NCBI RefSeq assembly: GCF_021227995.1
Contig: NZ_CP089301.1
Span: forward strand, 2,604,001-2,668,000
Origin: Novosphingobium kaempferiae
GTDB lineage: Bacteria; Pseudomonadota; Alphaproteobacteria; Sphingomonadales; Sphingomonadaceae
Direction of reading: 5' to 3'
DNA: 64,000 bases
Part shown: one piece after another, positions 7,375 to 16,228 of the stretch
Numbering within the stretch: position 1 is the stretch's first letter
Layout: each line of letters opens with the position of its first letter
Program-made: the position numbers and the translations under genes
Notes under the pieces: generated by a model
What the model was told of the DNA's origin: nothing
What the model saw: the letters and a program-made list of their open reading frames with translations, nothing else
Databases searched by the model: none

Positions 7375-9735
7375 TCATGTCCTCTCGTTCTCCCGCACGC
7401 AGGTGACCGGCGTGGCGGAAAGCCGCGCCGCGTCCGAAGGCACGGGGATGCGCGCCCGGCACACCCCGTCCGGCCCGACCACGCGCAGCATCCCGCCGCC
7501 GACATGGCCCTCCAGCCAGACGTCGCCATCGTGGCCGACGACGCCGGTGCCGCCCGGCCAGGCGACGCTCGATCCGGTCGGGAGCGCGGCCCCGCGCGTA
7601 TCGAGCACCCGCAGCCGCACGCCCTGCCCGCCCGCCGTGCCGAAGCGCACGCGCACCGCCTGCCGCCAGCCCGGCGCGATGACCTGCTGGGCGGTATCGA
7701 GATCGTCGGCGATGGGCACTTCGGCGGCGTCGATGCCGATGTGGTTCTCCGCATAAGGCAGCAGCCCGGTGACGACGACGCGGCGGCCCTCCCCGGCCTT
7801 GCGCGGGCGCGGGCGGTTCTCGACCGTGACGGTGACGGGCGCGTCGCTCGCCACGTCGACCAGCGCGAAACCCTCGTCGATGTGCTGCCCGGCGACGAGG
7901 GTGCCGTCCACCCGCAGCAGCGCGCCGCGCGCGTTGACTTGCGCGCCCTGCTGCCCGCGCCGCTGCGCCGCGTCGATACGGATGTCGCCCGCGCCGGTAC
8001 GGTAGGAGACGCCGCCCTCCAGCCACGCCGCGCCGCGCTCGCGCCCGGCCAGCGCGCGCAGGCCGAAGCCGCTGCCGTCGGGCAGATTCTGGTTGAACGT
8101 CGCCGCCGCGCGGCCCGGCTCGGCGACGACCGAGACCTGCCGGCGCGCGCCCAGCGGGATCGTCAGCGATCCGAACAGCCCGAGGTCCCGCGTCCTGCCG
8201 TCGTGGCGGCCATCGTCCCGGCCCCCGCGCCGTGCGCTGTACTGGACCCCGACCGAGAGATAGCCGCCCGCAAGATTGGTCGCGTAATAGGCTGAGGCGA
8301 GGTCGAACCGGTTCGGCACGTCGCCGCCGATGCCCTGGCTCAGCCGCGCGTAACTGGCGTTGAGGCTGCCGATGCGCCCCAGCGACAGTCCGCCCGCGAC
8401 CGTCAGCTCGCGCCGCCCGCCCCCGTTGCGGCGCCCCTCGCCGACCTGCCGGAACTGCGCGTCGGCGCTCTCGTAGCTGGCGGTCAGCGTGTAGACCGGG
8501 GTGATGCGCTGCACCTGAGCGCGTACCAGCGTGCCGGTGCCCGCCATGCCCTGCGACACCGCGCCGCCGAGCGAGACTTCGCCCAGGGTGCCGATCACCA
8601 TCGCCCCGCCGAGCCCCGCCATGCGCGTGCGCCCGCTCGCCTCGAAGCGGCCTTCCAGCGTCAGCCTGTCCGTCATGCCCCGGCGCAGGCCCACGGCGGC
8701 GAACATCGGACCGTAGGAGAAGCTGTCGAACCCGAAGTCACGCCGCAGCGCCCCCGCCTCCACCGCGAATTCGGACAGGCCGGGGCGCAGCAGGCGCGGG
8801 CTGGCGTAGAAGTTGCGCGTCACCTGCCGGGTGTTGCCCGCAAGGTCGCGCACGCTCATCGTCACCTGCCCGGCCCCGGTCAGGCGCGGCTGGAGCGTGA
8901 GGTCGAAGCTGCCCGGCCCGACCTGCGTCGTCTGGCGCGAGGACTGCGCCATCAGTTCGACCGTCGATGCCGTCAGCGCGCTGCCCGAGATCACCGGCAG
9001 CGGGAACGTGATGCTCTGCGGGTCGAGCGAGAAATCGGTGCCGAGGAACAGGCCGCCGTAGCGTACCGGGCGGCTCCACGGCGCGCCCGCGCCCACGGTG
9101 TCGCCGACGACCAGCCGCATCCGCCGGTCGGGAAAGTCGCGCCGCAAGGCAGTGTCCAGCCGCACCACGCCGCGCCGGTCGGTATCGACCAGCAGCCCGG
9201 TATCGACGACGCCCCAGCCGTCGGAGAACCCGGCATTGACCAGCCCCGCCAGCCGCGTCCGCCCGTTCCAGTCGCTCAGCGTCATGTCGTAGTCGAGGAA
9301 CTGCGCGGCGACGGCCTGCGCCAGCGGCACCACATGGCGGCCGGGATCGAGCGTGTAGCGCGGGAACAGCCCGGCCTCCGCCTCCACCAGCAGCGTCGAT
9401 CCATCGGCATCGAGCTTTGCGACGAGGCCCTTCACCCGGTCGAGCGCGACGTAGCTTTCCCCGCCCAGCGTCTCTGCGGCGGTCATCGAACGGGTGACGA
9501 GGCCCCAGCTCTCCATGTCGCTGCGGCGGGCGAGCAGGCGTCCGGCGCGCTCCACCACCAGCCCCGGCTCGGCGACGGGCTGGCCGTTGAGGACCACGCC
9601 GACCGGCCGTGGCGTGACCTGTGCGGCCTCCTGCGCGCGCACCGTCTCAGCCTGCTGCACGAGGACGACGACAAGGACGACGACAGGGACAAGGGCAAGC
9701 CAAAGGGCCGCTGCAAGACGGCGGAACGACGGCAT
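7375..9735 (-). CDS. fimbrial outer membrane usher (FimD/CsuD-like)
   Basis: Usher of 786 residues that forms the outer-membrane channel through which pilin subunits are threaded and assembled. A hydrophobic signal segment (about 6-27) is followed by the N-terminal chaperone-binding region, a long beta-barrel region with many aromatic-ended strands, and C-terminal domains (GLLPYAENHIGIDAAEVP; then a plug-like beta-sandwich with VTCVREN at the end). It is slightly shorter than enterobacterial ushers and fits archaic (sigma) systems. Its stop overlaps the upstream in-frame ATG of the following pilin gene (7378), indicating translational coupling. Confidence 0.88.
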   Translation of the reverse strand: MPSFRRLAAALWLALVPVVVLVVVLVQQAETVRAQEAAQVTPRPVGVVLNGQPVAEPGLVVERAGRLLARRSDMESWGLVTRSMTAAETLGGESYVALDRVKGLVAKLDADGSTLLVEAEAGLFPRYTLDPGRHVVPLAQAVAAQFLDYDMTLSDWNGRTRLAGLVNAGFSDGWGVVDTGLLVDTDRRGVVRLDTALRRDFPDRRMRLVVGDTVGAGAPWSRPVRYGGLFLGTDFSLDPQSITFPLPVISGSALTASTVELMAQSSRQTTQVGPGSFDLTLQPRLTGAGQVTMSVRDLAGNTRQVTRNFYASPRLLRPGLSEFAVEAGALRRDFGFDSFSYGPMFAAVGLRRGMTDRLTLEGRFEASGRTRMAGLGGAMVIGTLGEVSLGGAVSQGMAGTGTLVRAQVQRITPVYTLTASYESADAQFRQVGEGRRNGGGRRELTVAGGLSLGRIGSLNASYARLSQGIGGDVPNRFDLASAYYATNLAGGYLSVGVQYSARRGGRDDGRHDGRTRDLGLFGSLTIPLGARRQVSVVAEPGRAAATFNQNLPDGSGFGLRALAGRERGAAWLEGGVSYRTGAGDIRIDAAQRRGQQGAQVNARGALLRVDGTLVAGQHIDEGFALVDVASDAPVTVTVENRPRPRKAGEGRRVVVTGLLPYAENHIGIDAAEVPIADDLDTAQQVIAPGWRQAVRVRFGTAGGQGVRLRVLDTRGAALPTGSSVAWPGGTGVVGHDGDVWLEGHVGGGMLRVVGPDGVCRARIPVPSDAARLSATPVTCVRENERT

Positions 9736-9752
9736 CGCGCGCGGCCATCAGG

Positions 9753-10451
9753 TCACGGCGTCGCGAGGGGGACGTCGAACTCGCCCTCCTCGGCGCGCAC
9801 GCGGATGGAGGAAAGGCCCTGCGGCAGGCTGCCCGTGGGCACTACCTGCGCGCCGCCCGCCAGCAGGTAGAAGCTGCGGTCGAGCGTGACCGCCTTGCCC
9901 GCCGCATCCTGCAGCGTTACGGCGAGCACGCGGGCATGGCCGGTCCCGGCATTGGCGATGCGCAGCCCCCCTCCCGCGACGGAGGCGGTGAAGGCGGGCG
10001 CGGCCCGGTCGTCTGCGCGGAACACGGGAACGGACAGGCGCAGTAGCGTCTGCACGACGCCGGGCTGCGCCTGCGTGGCATCGGGCAGTTCGTCGACGAT
10101 CAGCCGCCATTGCTGCTCCGTCGGCGCGCCGTCGTCGGCGGGCAGGCTGCACCGCACCAGCCTGCTGGCGTGCGGCGCGATGGTGGCGATCGGCGGGTTG
10201 ACGACGAAGCCCTCGTCCGGGGTGAGGATATCCGCGCCGCCCTCGTCCCGGCTCCATGCGAAGCCGCGCACCTGCACCGTCACCGGGCGGTCGCCGTCGT
10301 TGCCCACGGTCAGCGAGCAGAAGCGCCGCCCCTCGGGCACGCCGACGCGCACCGGCATGACGCTCAGCGATCCCGCGCGCGCCGGAAGGGTCGAGCCTCC
10401 CCACGCGGCGGCGAGCGCGAGCGCCAGCACCGATGCGCGCAGCGGGCGCAT
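9753..10451 (-). CDS. periplasmic pilus chaperone (PapD/CsuC-like)
   Basis: Chaperone of 232 residues with a signal peptide of about 26 residues. The first immunoglobulin-like domain begins SLSVMPVRVGVPEGRRFCSL, and the WRLIVDELPD segment near residue 136 matches the conserved strand of PapD-type chaperones. It holds pilin subunits by strand donation and delivers them to the usher. Its ATG overlaps the TGA of the upstream pilin gene by one base, and the usher gene starts 18 bases after its stop, so the operon is tightly packed. Confidence 0.88.
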   Translation of the reverse strand: MRPLRASVLALALAAAWGGSTLPARAGSLSVMPVRVGVPEGRRFCSLTVGNDGDRPVTVQVRGFAWSRDEGGADILTPDEGFVVNPPIATIAPHASRLVRCSLPADDGAPTEQQWRLIVDELPDATQAQPGVVQTLLRLSVPVFRADDRAAPAFTASVAGGGLRIANAGTGHARVLAVTLQDAAGKAVTLDRSFYLLAGGAQVVPTGSLPQGLSSIRVRAEEGEFDVPLATP

Positions 10452-10981
10452 CAGTACGTGACCGTCACCGTGACCGAATCGGTATAGGCGCCCGCCGTGG
10501 TGTTCTGGCTGCCGGGGATGCGCCCGTAGACGGTGAGCGTCGCCGCCGCGGTCCCGGCGGTGCCGGGGACGGTGTCGGTGTTGACGGTGTTGCCCCAGTT
10601 CGTCGAGCGCGCCGCGTCCTGATAGAGCGCGTAGTTCAGCGTCTTGCCCGAGGCGTTGAGCTTGCGCACGGTCGTCGTGCCGCCGCTGGTGGTCCCCGCG
10701 TTGAGGCCGACGTTATAAGTGGTGCCCTGCGTGCAGGTGACGTTGACGGTCGTGCTCGCATCGACGTTGGCCGAAGACGTCGGGTTGTAGTTGCCGAAGG
10801 CGAGCGGGCTGGCGGCGACGACGCAGGCCGACTGCACGGTCACGGTCACGGCGATGGTGTCGGTCACCGTCGCGGCGGTCGCGGCCTGGGGCGCAAGGAG
10901 GAAACCTGCCGCAAGGACTGCTCCTGCGGCAAGCGGACGAAGGCGGGCGCGAAGGCCGCGGGCATGGTGAACGTTGCTCAT
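10451..10981 (-). CDS. spore coat U (SCPU) domain major pilin-like protein
   Basis: Secreted protein of 176 residues, first gene of the chaperone-usher operon. The signal peptide runs to about residue 37 (APQAATAA). The mature part begins with the donor-type strand TVTDTIAVTVTVQSAC, then LAFGNYNP, the second cysteine in VTCTQG, NYALYQDAARSTNWGN and the C-terminal YTDSVTVTVTY. It is rich in Thr, Ser and Ala and low in aromatic residues, as expected of a CsuA/B-like shaft pilin. The shared NY-(A/N)-(L/I)-YQDA motif shows homology with the last gene of the operon. The ribosome site is weak. Confidence 0.85.
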   Translation of the reverse strand: MSNVHHARGLRARLRPLAAGAVLAAGFLLAPQAATAATVTDTIAVTVTVQSACVVAASPLAFGNYNPTSSANVDASTTVNVTCTQGTTYNVGLNAGTTSGGTTTVRKLNASGKTLNYALYQDAARSTNWGNTVNTDTVPGTAGTAAATLTVYGRIPGSQNTTAGAYTDSVTVTVTY

Positions 10982-11041
10982 GGCGGACGTTTACCAGCCG
11001 CTGGTTGCCCAGCCTTCCAACGTGCGCCCCCGGAAGTCTGC

Positions 11042-12277
11042 CTATAGGGCGCCGACCTCAACCCCGGCGACCACGCCCCGCGCCGACCATTCCGCGACCT
11101 GCGCGTCGGACAGACCCAGCTCGCCGAGCACCGCCGCCGTGTCGCGCCCCATCGTCGGCGCACAGCGCGGCGCGGGGGGAAGCGGGCTGCCGCCGAACGA
11201 CACCGGCCCGGACACCACCGTCACCGGCGTACCGTCCTCCACCACCACCTCGAACAGCGCATCGTTGGCGGCCCCCTGCGGGTCGGAGACGAGTTCGCGC
11301 AGGTTCTGCACCACCTCCCACGGCGCGTCCCAGCCCGCGAAGACGGCGCGCCATTCGTCGAGCGTGCGCGCGGCGAAGGCCTCGTCCAGCGCTTCGAGCA
11401 GCGCCTCGCCATGCTCCACCCGGCTCTCGACCGAGACGAAGCGCGCGTCCTGCAGCAGCCCCTCGCGCCCGATGCGGCGGCACAGTTCGGGCCAGTAGCG
11501 CTCGGGATCTAGGAACATGAGTTGCAGGTAGCGCCCGTCCGCCGTCTCGTAGGCGCTCGTCAGGGCATGGCGGCCGGGGTTGGCGAGCTTCGCCAGCTGC
11601 TCGTCCGAAAGCGCCGCGCCCATCGTCACGTCGGCGGAGAGGATCCACATGGCCGAGGACAGCAGCGATACTTCCACCGTCGTCGCCTCCCCCGTCCGCT
11701 CACGGTGGAACAGGGCGCTGGCGATGCCGAACGCGACGTTCATCGCCCCCGCATGGTCGCCGAGCGCCGGGCGCGGCCGGGTCGGGCGCTGGCCGGGGGT
11801 CGAGAGCATGTGCGCGAACCCGCCGCGCGCCCAGAAGCACGATGCGTCGTAACCCGCCCGGTCAGCCTGCTCCCCCCGGAAGCCGAGCCCGTTGCCGTGC
11901 GCGTAGATGATCTTGGGATTGCGCGCGCGCAGCACTTCCATCGTCAGCCCCAGCCGCCGCAGCGCCGCCGGGCGGATCGAGGTGAGCACCACGTCCGCCG
12001 TCTCCACCAGCCGCAGGAACAGCTCGCGCCCCTCCTCGGTCTTGAGATCGATCGCCACGGAGCGCTTGTTGCGGTTGTTCAGCTCCATCGCGAGGTTGGC
12101 CGAGGCGGTCTGCCGCCCGTCGGTGATCTTGAGGCGGCGGTAGGGATCACCCTCGGTCATCTCGATCTTGATGACGTCCGCGCCGAGGTCCGCCATCACC
12201 GCCCCGGCGGCGGGCACGAAGACGAACTGCGCCAGCTCCAGCACCCTGACGCCCTTGAAAACCTGCGTCGCGAACAT
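11042..12277 (-). CDS. CaiB/BaiF-type (class III) CoA transferase
   Basis: Protein of 411 residues of the family that moves CoA between acyl-CoA donors and carboxylic acids. The N-terminal ELAQFVFVPAAGAVMADLGA and VIKIE segments form the CoA-binding Rossmann-like core. D174 in ALGDHAGAM is at the catalytic Asp position of formyl-CoA transferase. The start at 12277 has GGGAGAAGG just upstream, while in-frame codons further up run into a repeat. The acid activated is unknown; carnitine, bile acids, oxalate and aromatic acids are known substrates in the family. A KstR2-like palindrome stands 74 bases before the start, suggesting control by a TetR-type acyl-CoA sensor. Confidence 0.87.
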   Translation of the reverse strand: MFATQVFKGVRVLELAQFVFVPAAGAVMADLGADVIKIEMTEGDPYRRLKITDGRQTASANLAMELNNRNKRSVAIDLKTEEGRELFLRLVETADVVLTSIRPAALRRLGLTMEVLRARNPKIIYAHGNGLGFRGEQADRAGYDASCFWARGGFAHMLSTPGQRPTRPRPALGDHAGAMNVAFGIASALFHRERTGEATTVEVSLLSSAMWILSADVTMGAALSDEQLAKLANPGRHALTSAYETADGRYLQLMFLDPERYWPELCRRIGREGLLQDARFVSVESRVEHGEALLEALDEAFAARTLDEWRAVFAGWDAPWEVVQNLRELVSDPQGAANDALFEVVVEDGTPVTVVSGPVSFGGSPLPPAPRCAPTMGRDTAAVLGELGLSDAQVAEWSARGVVAGVEVGAL

Positions 12278-12350
12278 CGCCTTCTCCCTCTCTCCGACCG
12301 CCACCTCGCGGCCCCTTCCTTGCCCGAGGATAGACCTGCGCCCATTTCGT

Positions 12351-12364
12351 AGCAAGCGCTTGGT
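12351..12364. promoter_or_regulatory. KstR2-like TetR operator
   Basis: AGCAAGCGCTTGGT fits every fixed position of the mycobacterial KstR2 motif AnCAAGnnCTTGnT, with a perfect CAAGCGCTTG core (12353-12362). It lies between the CoA-transferase gene (start 12277, minus) and the MFS gene (start 12569, plus). A TetR-family acyl-CoA-responsive repressor is the expected binder by analogy. None is encoded in this window. Confidence 0.5.
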
Positions 12365-12379
12365 AATGACCAACGTTCG

Positions 12380-12457
12380 TCATTGCGAGCGAAGCGAAGC
12401 AATCCAGCGATGCGCCAGACCGCCGATTGCCGCGGCCCTGCGGGCCTCGCAATGACG
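12380..12457. repeat. palindromic hairpin repeat, family A copy 3 (degenerate)
   Basis: The left arm is a standard family core with A at the variable position. The right arm has drifted (GATTGCCGCGGCCCTGCGGG then CCTCGCAATGACGA), so only the ends of the stem still pair. It lies between the divergent CoA-transferase and MFS genes. Confidence 0.85.
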
Positions 12458-12568
12458 AGCATCACGGTCACGCGCGCAACGCCCCGGCGATGAGAGATTG
12501 CCCCGGCGTGAAACCGGCCTTGCCCGGCCCCCGCGTGCTTTTGCCCCGGGCGGACGGGTGGCAAGGTC

Positions 12569-13825
12569 ATGGCAGAACAGAACACCCGGAGAGACGAGAC
12601 CTTGCGCTATCTGTCGGAAATCGCAGCCGCATGGCGGCCCCTGCTGGCCGCGACGCTGGGCATGGGCACGGGCATGTCGATCATCGGCACCGTCACCAGC
12701 GCCATCGCGCCTACGCTCGTCGCCGACGCCGGATGGACCAAGGCCCAGTTCGCGATGACCGGGATGCTGGGCATGCTGACGGCACTGTCGATGCCCTTCA
12801 TCGGCCGCCTCGCCGACCTGTTCGGGGTGAAGCTGACCGCGCTCATCGGCATCGTCGCCATGCCGCTGGCGCTGCTGGGGTTCAGCCTCAACGGCGGCTC
12901 GTTCGAGGCGTACCTTGTGGTCTTCGTCTTCCAGAGCATCATCTGCGTGACGACCACGGCCACGGTCTACACCCGCCTCGTCGTGCAGCACGTAGAGCAC
13001 GCGCGCGGACTCGGCCTCGCCATCGTCGCCTGCGGCCCGGCGCTGTTCAGCGCCATCGGCGGCCCCGTCATCAACGGTTACGTCGAGGCGCACGGCTGGG
13101 AGGCGACTTACCGGATGCTCGCGGTGTTCACCACCGTGGCGGGCATCGTCACCTTCCTGCTGATCCCCGCCGGCCGCGCCCATGCCGTGCTCGTCACCGG
13201 CCCAAAGCGCAGCGCGCGCGAGGACTACCCCGAGATCTTCCGCGAGCCCGCGTTCTGGATCCTGTTCGGCTCGATGTACCTGTGCAACCTGCCCCTCACG
13301 CTGATCCTCGTGCAGTTGAAGATGCTGGTGCTCGACCAGGGCATCACCGGCGAAGGCGCCTCGATCATGTTCACCGCGCTCGCGGCGGGGATGCTGCTGG
13401 GACGCTTCGTGACGGGCGTGGCGCTCGACCGGTTCGTGCCGCAGGTCGTCTCCTTCGTGATGCTGGCGCTGCCGGGGCTCGGCCTCTTCGTGCTGGCGAG
13501 CAGCTGGGACGCACCCTGGATCGTCACCGCCTCGATCTTCAGCCTCGGCTTCGCGGTGGGGGCGGAGGGCGACATCCTCGCCTTCCTCGTCGCGCGGCAT
13601 TTCCGCACCGGCATCTATTCCAGCGTGCTGGGCCTGCTGACCGGCGTGTGCTCGCTGGCGGCGGCATCGGGCGCAGCGCTGCTGAGCTGGACGCTGGCGC
13701 GCACGGGGAACTTCGATGCATTCCTGGTGACGGTCGGCACTTCGGTGGTGCTGGGCGCGCTGCTGCTGCTCATGCTGCGGCGCGCGCCGGTGGAGGAGGT
13801 TGTGGGGGAACCGGTGGCGGCGTGA
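12569..13825 (+). CDS. major facilitator superfamily (MFS) transporter
   Basis: Membrane protein of 418 residues with about twelve hydrophobic helices and a polar central loop near residues 208-222. Between helices 2 and 3 is GRLADLFGVKLT, the MFS A-type motif, and a related GRFVTGVALDRFVPQ follows in the second half. It resembles monocarboxylate or oxalate/formate-type carriers. The substrate is unknown; divergent transcription from a CoA-transferase gene suggests uptake of an organic acid that is then activated to its CoA ester. The ribosome site is modest (CAAGG 4-8 bases upstream). Confidence 0.85.
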   Translation: MAEQNTRRDETLRYLSEIAAAWRPLLAATLGMGTGMSIIGTVTSAIAPTLVADAGWTKAQFAMTGMLGMLTALSMPFIGRLADLFGVKLTALIGIVAMPLALLGFSLNGGSFEAYLVVFVFQSIICVTTTATVYTRLVVQHVEHARGLGLAIVACGPALFSAIGGPVINGYVEAHGWEATYRMLAVFTTVAGIVTFLLIPAGRAHAVLVTGPKRSAREDYPEIFREPAFWILFGSMYLCNLPLTLILVQLKMLVLDQGITGEGASIMFTALAAGMLLGRFVTGVALDRFVPQVVSFVMLALPGLGLFVLASSWDAPWIVTASIFSLGFAVGAEGDILAFLVARHFRTGIYSSVLGLLTGVCSLAAASGAALLSWTLARTGNFDAFLVTVGTSVVLGALLLLMLRRAPVEEVVGEPVAA

Positions 13826-13847
13826 CGCCGGGAGTGTGCCGATGGGG

Positions 13848-14001
13848 CTTCGACAAGCTCAGCCTGAGCGGGATTAGAGGTTGTTACACTACCTCCGCTC
13901 ACCCTGAGCTTGTCGAAGGGTCAGGCTGAGCCTGTCGAAGACCCTTCGCCTGGGCACCGCCTAAAGACAGCCAGCGGTCCCGGATCAAGTCCGGGACGAC
14001 G
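13848..14001. repeat. composite palindromic element (families C and B), copy 1
   Basis: First part: inverted arms 13848-13871 and 13895-13918 (CTTCGACAAGCTCAGCCTGA core, two mismatches), followed by a third half-copy near 13923-13940. Then comes CCTAAAGACAGCCAGCGGTC and a second hairpin, GTCCCGGA/TCCGGGAC (13977-13984 with 13990-13997). The same order occurs at 57371-57507. It fills the gap between the convergent MFS and dehydrogenase genes, ending one base before the latter's stop codon. Confidence 0.9.
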
Positions 14002-14002
14002 G

Positions 14003-15031
14003 TCATTGGCAGCGCACGTGCACCTTCGTCTCGGCATTCGGCCCGCGCAAGGTCTCGAACATTGCGGGCAGGTCCGCCAGTCCGATGTTCCCCGTAACGA
14101 TGGCCTTGGGGTCCACATGCCCCCCGCCGTAAATCCGGTCCCGGTCCAGCATCTGCGCGATGTAGAGGAACTCCCGCATCGAATACCCGACCGCGAAGTG
14201 CATCGAGACGCACTTGTAGCTCGCCATGCCGGGGATCACCGGATCGGGCGCGGTGCAGAAGCCGAGGCTGACGATGCGCCCGAACGGTGCTGCGTGCATG
14301 ACCGAGCGGCCGAGCATCCCCGTCGCCCCCACGCATTCCAGCACCACCTGCGGCGCGCCTCCCAGCGCCTCGACCACTTCGCCCACTTCGTTGTCCCCGA
14401 AGGCGACGAAGGCGTCCGCGCCCATGGCGAGGCACAAGTCGCGCCGTCGGGACGAACGCGACATGGCGACCACCCTGCCCGCGCCGAGCCGCCGCGCCCA
14501 GTATATCGCGTAAAGCGCCACCGTGCCGCCGCCCAGCACCAGCACGCGCTCGCCCGGACGGATCTGCGCCATCTGCGTGCCGTAGAGGCTGATCGCCAGC
14601 GGCTCGATCAGCGCGCCGTCGGCCATCGAAAGCGTCTTCGGCAGGGGCGTGGCGACGCTGGCGGGAATGCTCGCGAGTTCGGCGAAGCCCACCGAGGCGC
14701 GCGCCGGGCTCTCCCGGCAGAGCACGTTGTTGCCGTGCGCGCGGCAGGTGTCGCATTGCCCGCAGGCGACCGAGGGCAGCACCGCCAGCGGATCGCCCAC
14801 CTTCCAGCCGCTGACGTTGCGGCCGACCTCGACCACGGTGCCCGCGTACTCGTGCCCGAACTGCACGTTCGCGCCGAAGTCCCACGCGCCGCCCTGCGTC
14901 ATCGACAGGTCGGTGCCACAGATGCCGCAGCGGTCCACGCGGATGAGCAGGCCGTCCGGGCCGGGCGCCGGATCGGCGATGTCCTCGATCTCGATGGGCC
15001 TGCCCTGCCCCGGATAGATCGCCGCCTTCAT
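14003..15031 (-). CDS. zinc-dependent alcohol dehydrogenase (MDR family)
   Basis: Oxidoreductase of 342 residues of the threonine/sorbitol dehydrogenase-like MDR group. Catalytic zinc ligands are seen at C35 and H60-E61. Structural zinc cysteines are C90, C93, C96 and C105. The NAD(P)-binding turn LGGGTVALYA lies near residue 172. The start at 15031 overlaps the upstream sulfotransferase stop by four bases (ATGA), so it is translationally coupled and is the third gene of the DUF1214-sulfotransferase operon. The alcohol or ketone substrate is unknown, presumably the same compound class handled by its neighbours. Confidence 0.88.
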   Translation of the reverse strand: MKAAIYPGQGRPIEIEDIADPAPGPDGLLIRVDRCGICGTDLSMTQGGAWDFGANVQFGHEYAGTVVEVGRNVSGWKVGDPLAVLPSVACGQCDTCRAHGNNVLCRESPARASVGFAELASIPASVATPLPKTLSMADGALIEPLAISLYGTQMAQIRPGERVLVLGGGTVALYAIYWARRLGAGRVVAMSRSSRRRDLCLAMGADAFVAFGDNEVGEVVEALGGAPQVVLECVGATGMLGRSVMHAAPFGRIVSLGFCTAPDPVIPGMASYKCVSMHFAVGYSMREFLYIAQMLDRDRIYGGGHVDPKAIVTGNIGLADLPAMFETLRGPNAETKVHVRCQ

Positions 15032-16218
15032 GCCCGCATCTCCAGCAGATCGTACCGCGCGATATAGTCCGCGAACGGCGCACGCGCCTCGTCCGCAGTC
15101 ATGCCGTAGTCGGTGATCGAATAGCGATGGACACCCCGGCTGAGTTCCGGCTTCTCGTCGATCCGGCGCAGCAGCGCGGCGCGGGTGTCCTCGGGGATGT
15201 CCATGCCGATGAAGCGGTAGATCGCCTCCACCGTCTCCATCGGTCGGGCATGGAAATCGGCGTGGACGACATCGAGCACCTGCCCCGGATGGCGCGCCCG
15301 CACCGCCTCGCACTTCCTCACCGCATTGGCCCACTTGGCGACTTCACGGCGCAGCAGGTTCTCGGCGCGCTGCTGCGTGCGGTCGGGCTCCATCAGCCCG
15401 TTCATGTTCATCAGCAGCGAGACGAGGCTCGGCACCGCCTTGCCGGGATCGCGGTGGGTCTGGATCACGCGCGCATCGGGGAAGACCGCGAAGAGCAGGT
15501 CGAGATGCTCGATATGCCCCGGGTTCTTGAGCAGCCAGCGCTTGTCCAGGTCGTTCGCGCCGATCAGCTGGACGCATTTTGCAAAGTGGCGATAGGCCGC
15601 CGCCTCGCTCTGGCACTGCCACCAGGCGTCGTAGGTCGCCGCCGACCAGCCGCAGGACCACAGGTTCGACACGAACGACTGGCGCAGCAGCATGCAGCAC
15701 TCATGCACTTCCTCGGCGGCGCGGAAGTGCGCCGCCTTGGCATCGGGCACGGCGGCATACTGCGCGTCGAGCGCGGCGACGGTCTTGCGGTACTGCGGAT
15801 AGTCGCCCCAGCGCTCCATCGGCGGACGCGGCATCGGGCTGTCGAGCAGCCATGTCTGGAGGCCCTGAAAGCGCGGATCGACCGCCATCAGCCGGTGCAG
15901 CGCGGTCGTCCCGGTGCGCGGCACCCCGGTGATGACGACGGGCGCCAGCACCGCGCGCGCATCGAAGCCGGGGTTCGCCTTCATCGCCGCGACGGCCTGC
16001 GCCCGCCCGCGCAGCACGCCCACGGCCATGCCCCACGCAGCGCGGCGGCCCCGCTCGGAAAAGCGCGGGTCGTAGTCCATCGACTGAAGCAGCACGGTCA
16101 GGCCCGGCAGGTAGTCGGAGGGGCCGAAATCGTCCGCGCCCACCTCTGCCGCGACGGTGGCGTGCAACTGGTCGAGCGCGTGGCGAAACGCGACGGGCGG
16201 ATCGTAGCTCAGGTCCAT
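15028..16218 (-). CDS. sulfotransferase-family protein
   Basis: Protein of 396 residues. The PAPS 5'-phosphosulfate loop is GVPRTGTTALHRL, about residues 99-111. An N-terminal helical domain of about 95 residues precedes it, as in the long bacterial sulfotransferase-family proteins. QTHRDPGKAVPSLVSLL is the likely 3'-phosphate-binding region. GAGGAG lies 7 bases before the start at 16218. It follows the DUF1214 gene by 10 bases and overlaps the dehydrogenase gene. Many members of this group in sphingomonads have no known substrate, so true sulfate transfer is not proven. A second such gene is at 55490. Confidence 0.83.
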   Translation of the reverse strand: MDLSYDPPVAFRHALDQLHATVAAEVGADDFGPSDYLPGLTVLLQSMDYDPRFSERGRRAAWGMAVGVLRGRAQAVAAMKANPGFDARAVLAPVVITGVPRTGTTALHRLMAVDPRFQGLQTWLLDSPMPRPPMERWGDYPQYRKTVAALDAQYAAVPDAKAAHFRAAEEVHECCMLLRQSFVSNLWSCGWSAATYDAWWQCQSEAAAYRHFAKCVQLIGANDLDKRWLLKNPGHIEHLDLLFAVFPDARVIQTHRDPGKAVPSLVSLLMNMNGLMEPDRTQQRAENLLRREVAKWANAVRKCEAVRARHPGQVLDVVHADFHARPMETVEAIYRFIGMDIPEDTRAALLRRIDEKPELSRGVHRYSITDYGMTADEARAPFADYIARYDLLEMRA

Positions 16219-16228
16219 GACGCGCTCC

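Noticed and set aside
14003..15334. Longer form of the zinc dehydrogenase starting at 15334
   Set aside because: The extension is an out-of-frame read of the sulfotransferase gene; the ATG at 15031 gives the standard N-terminus and a 4-base coupling overlap.
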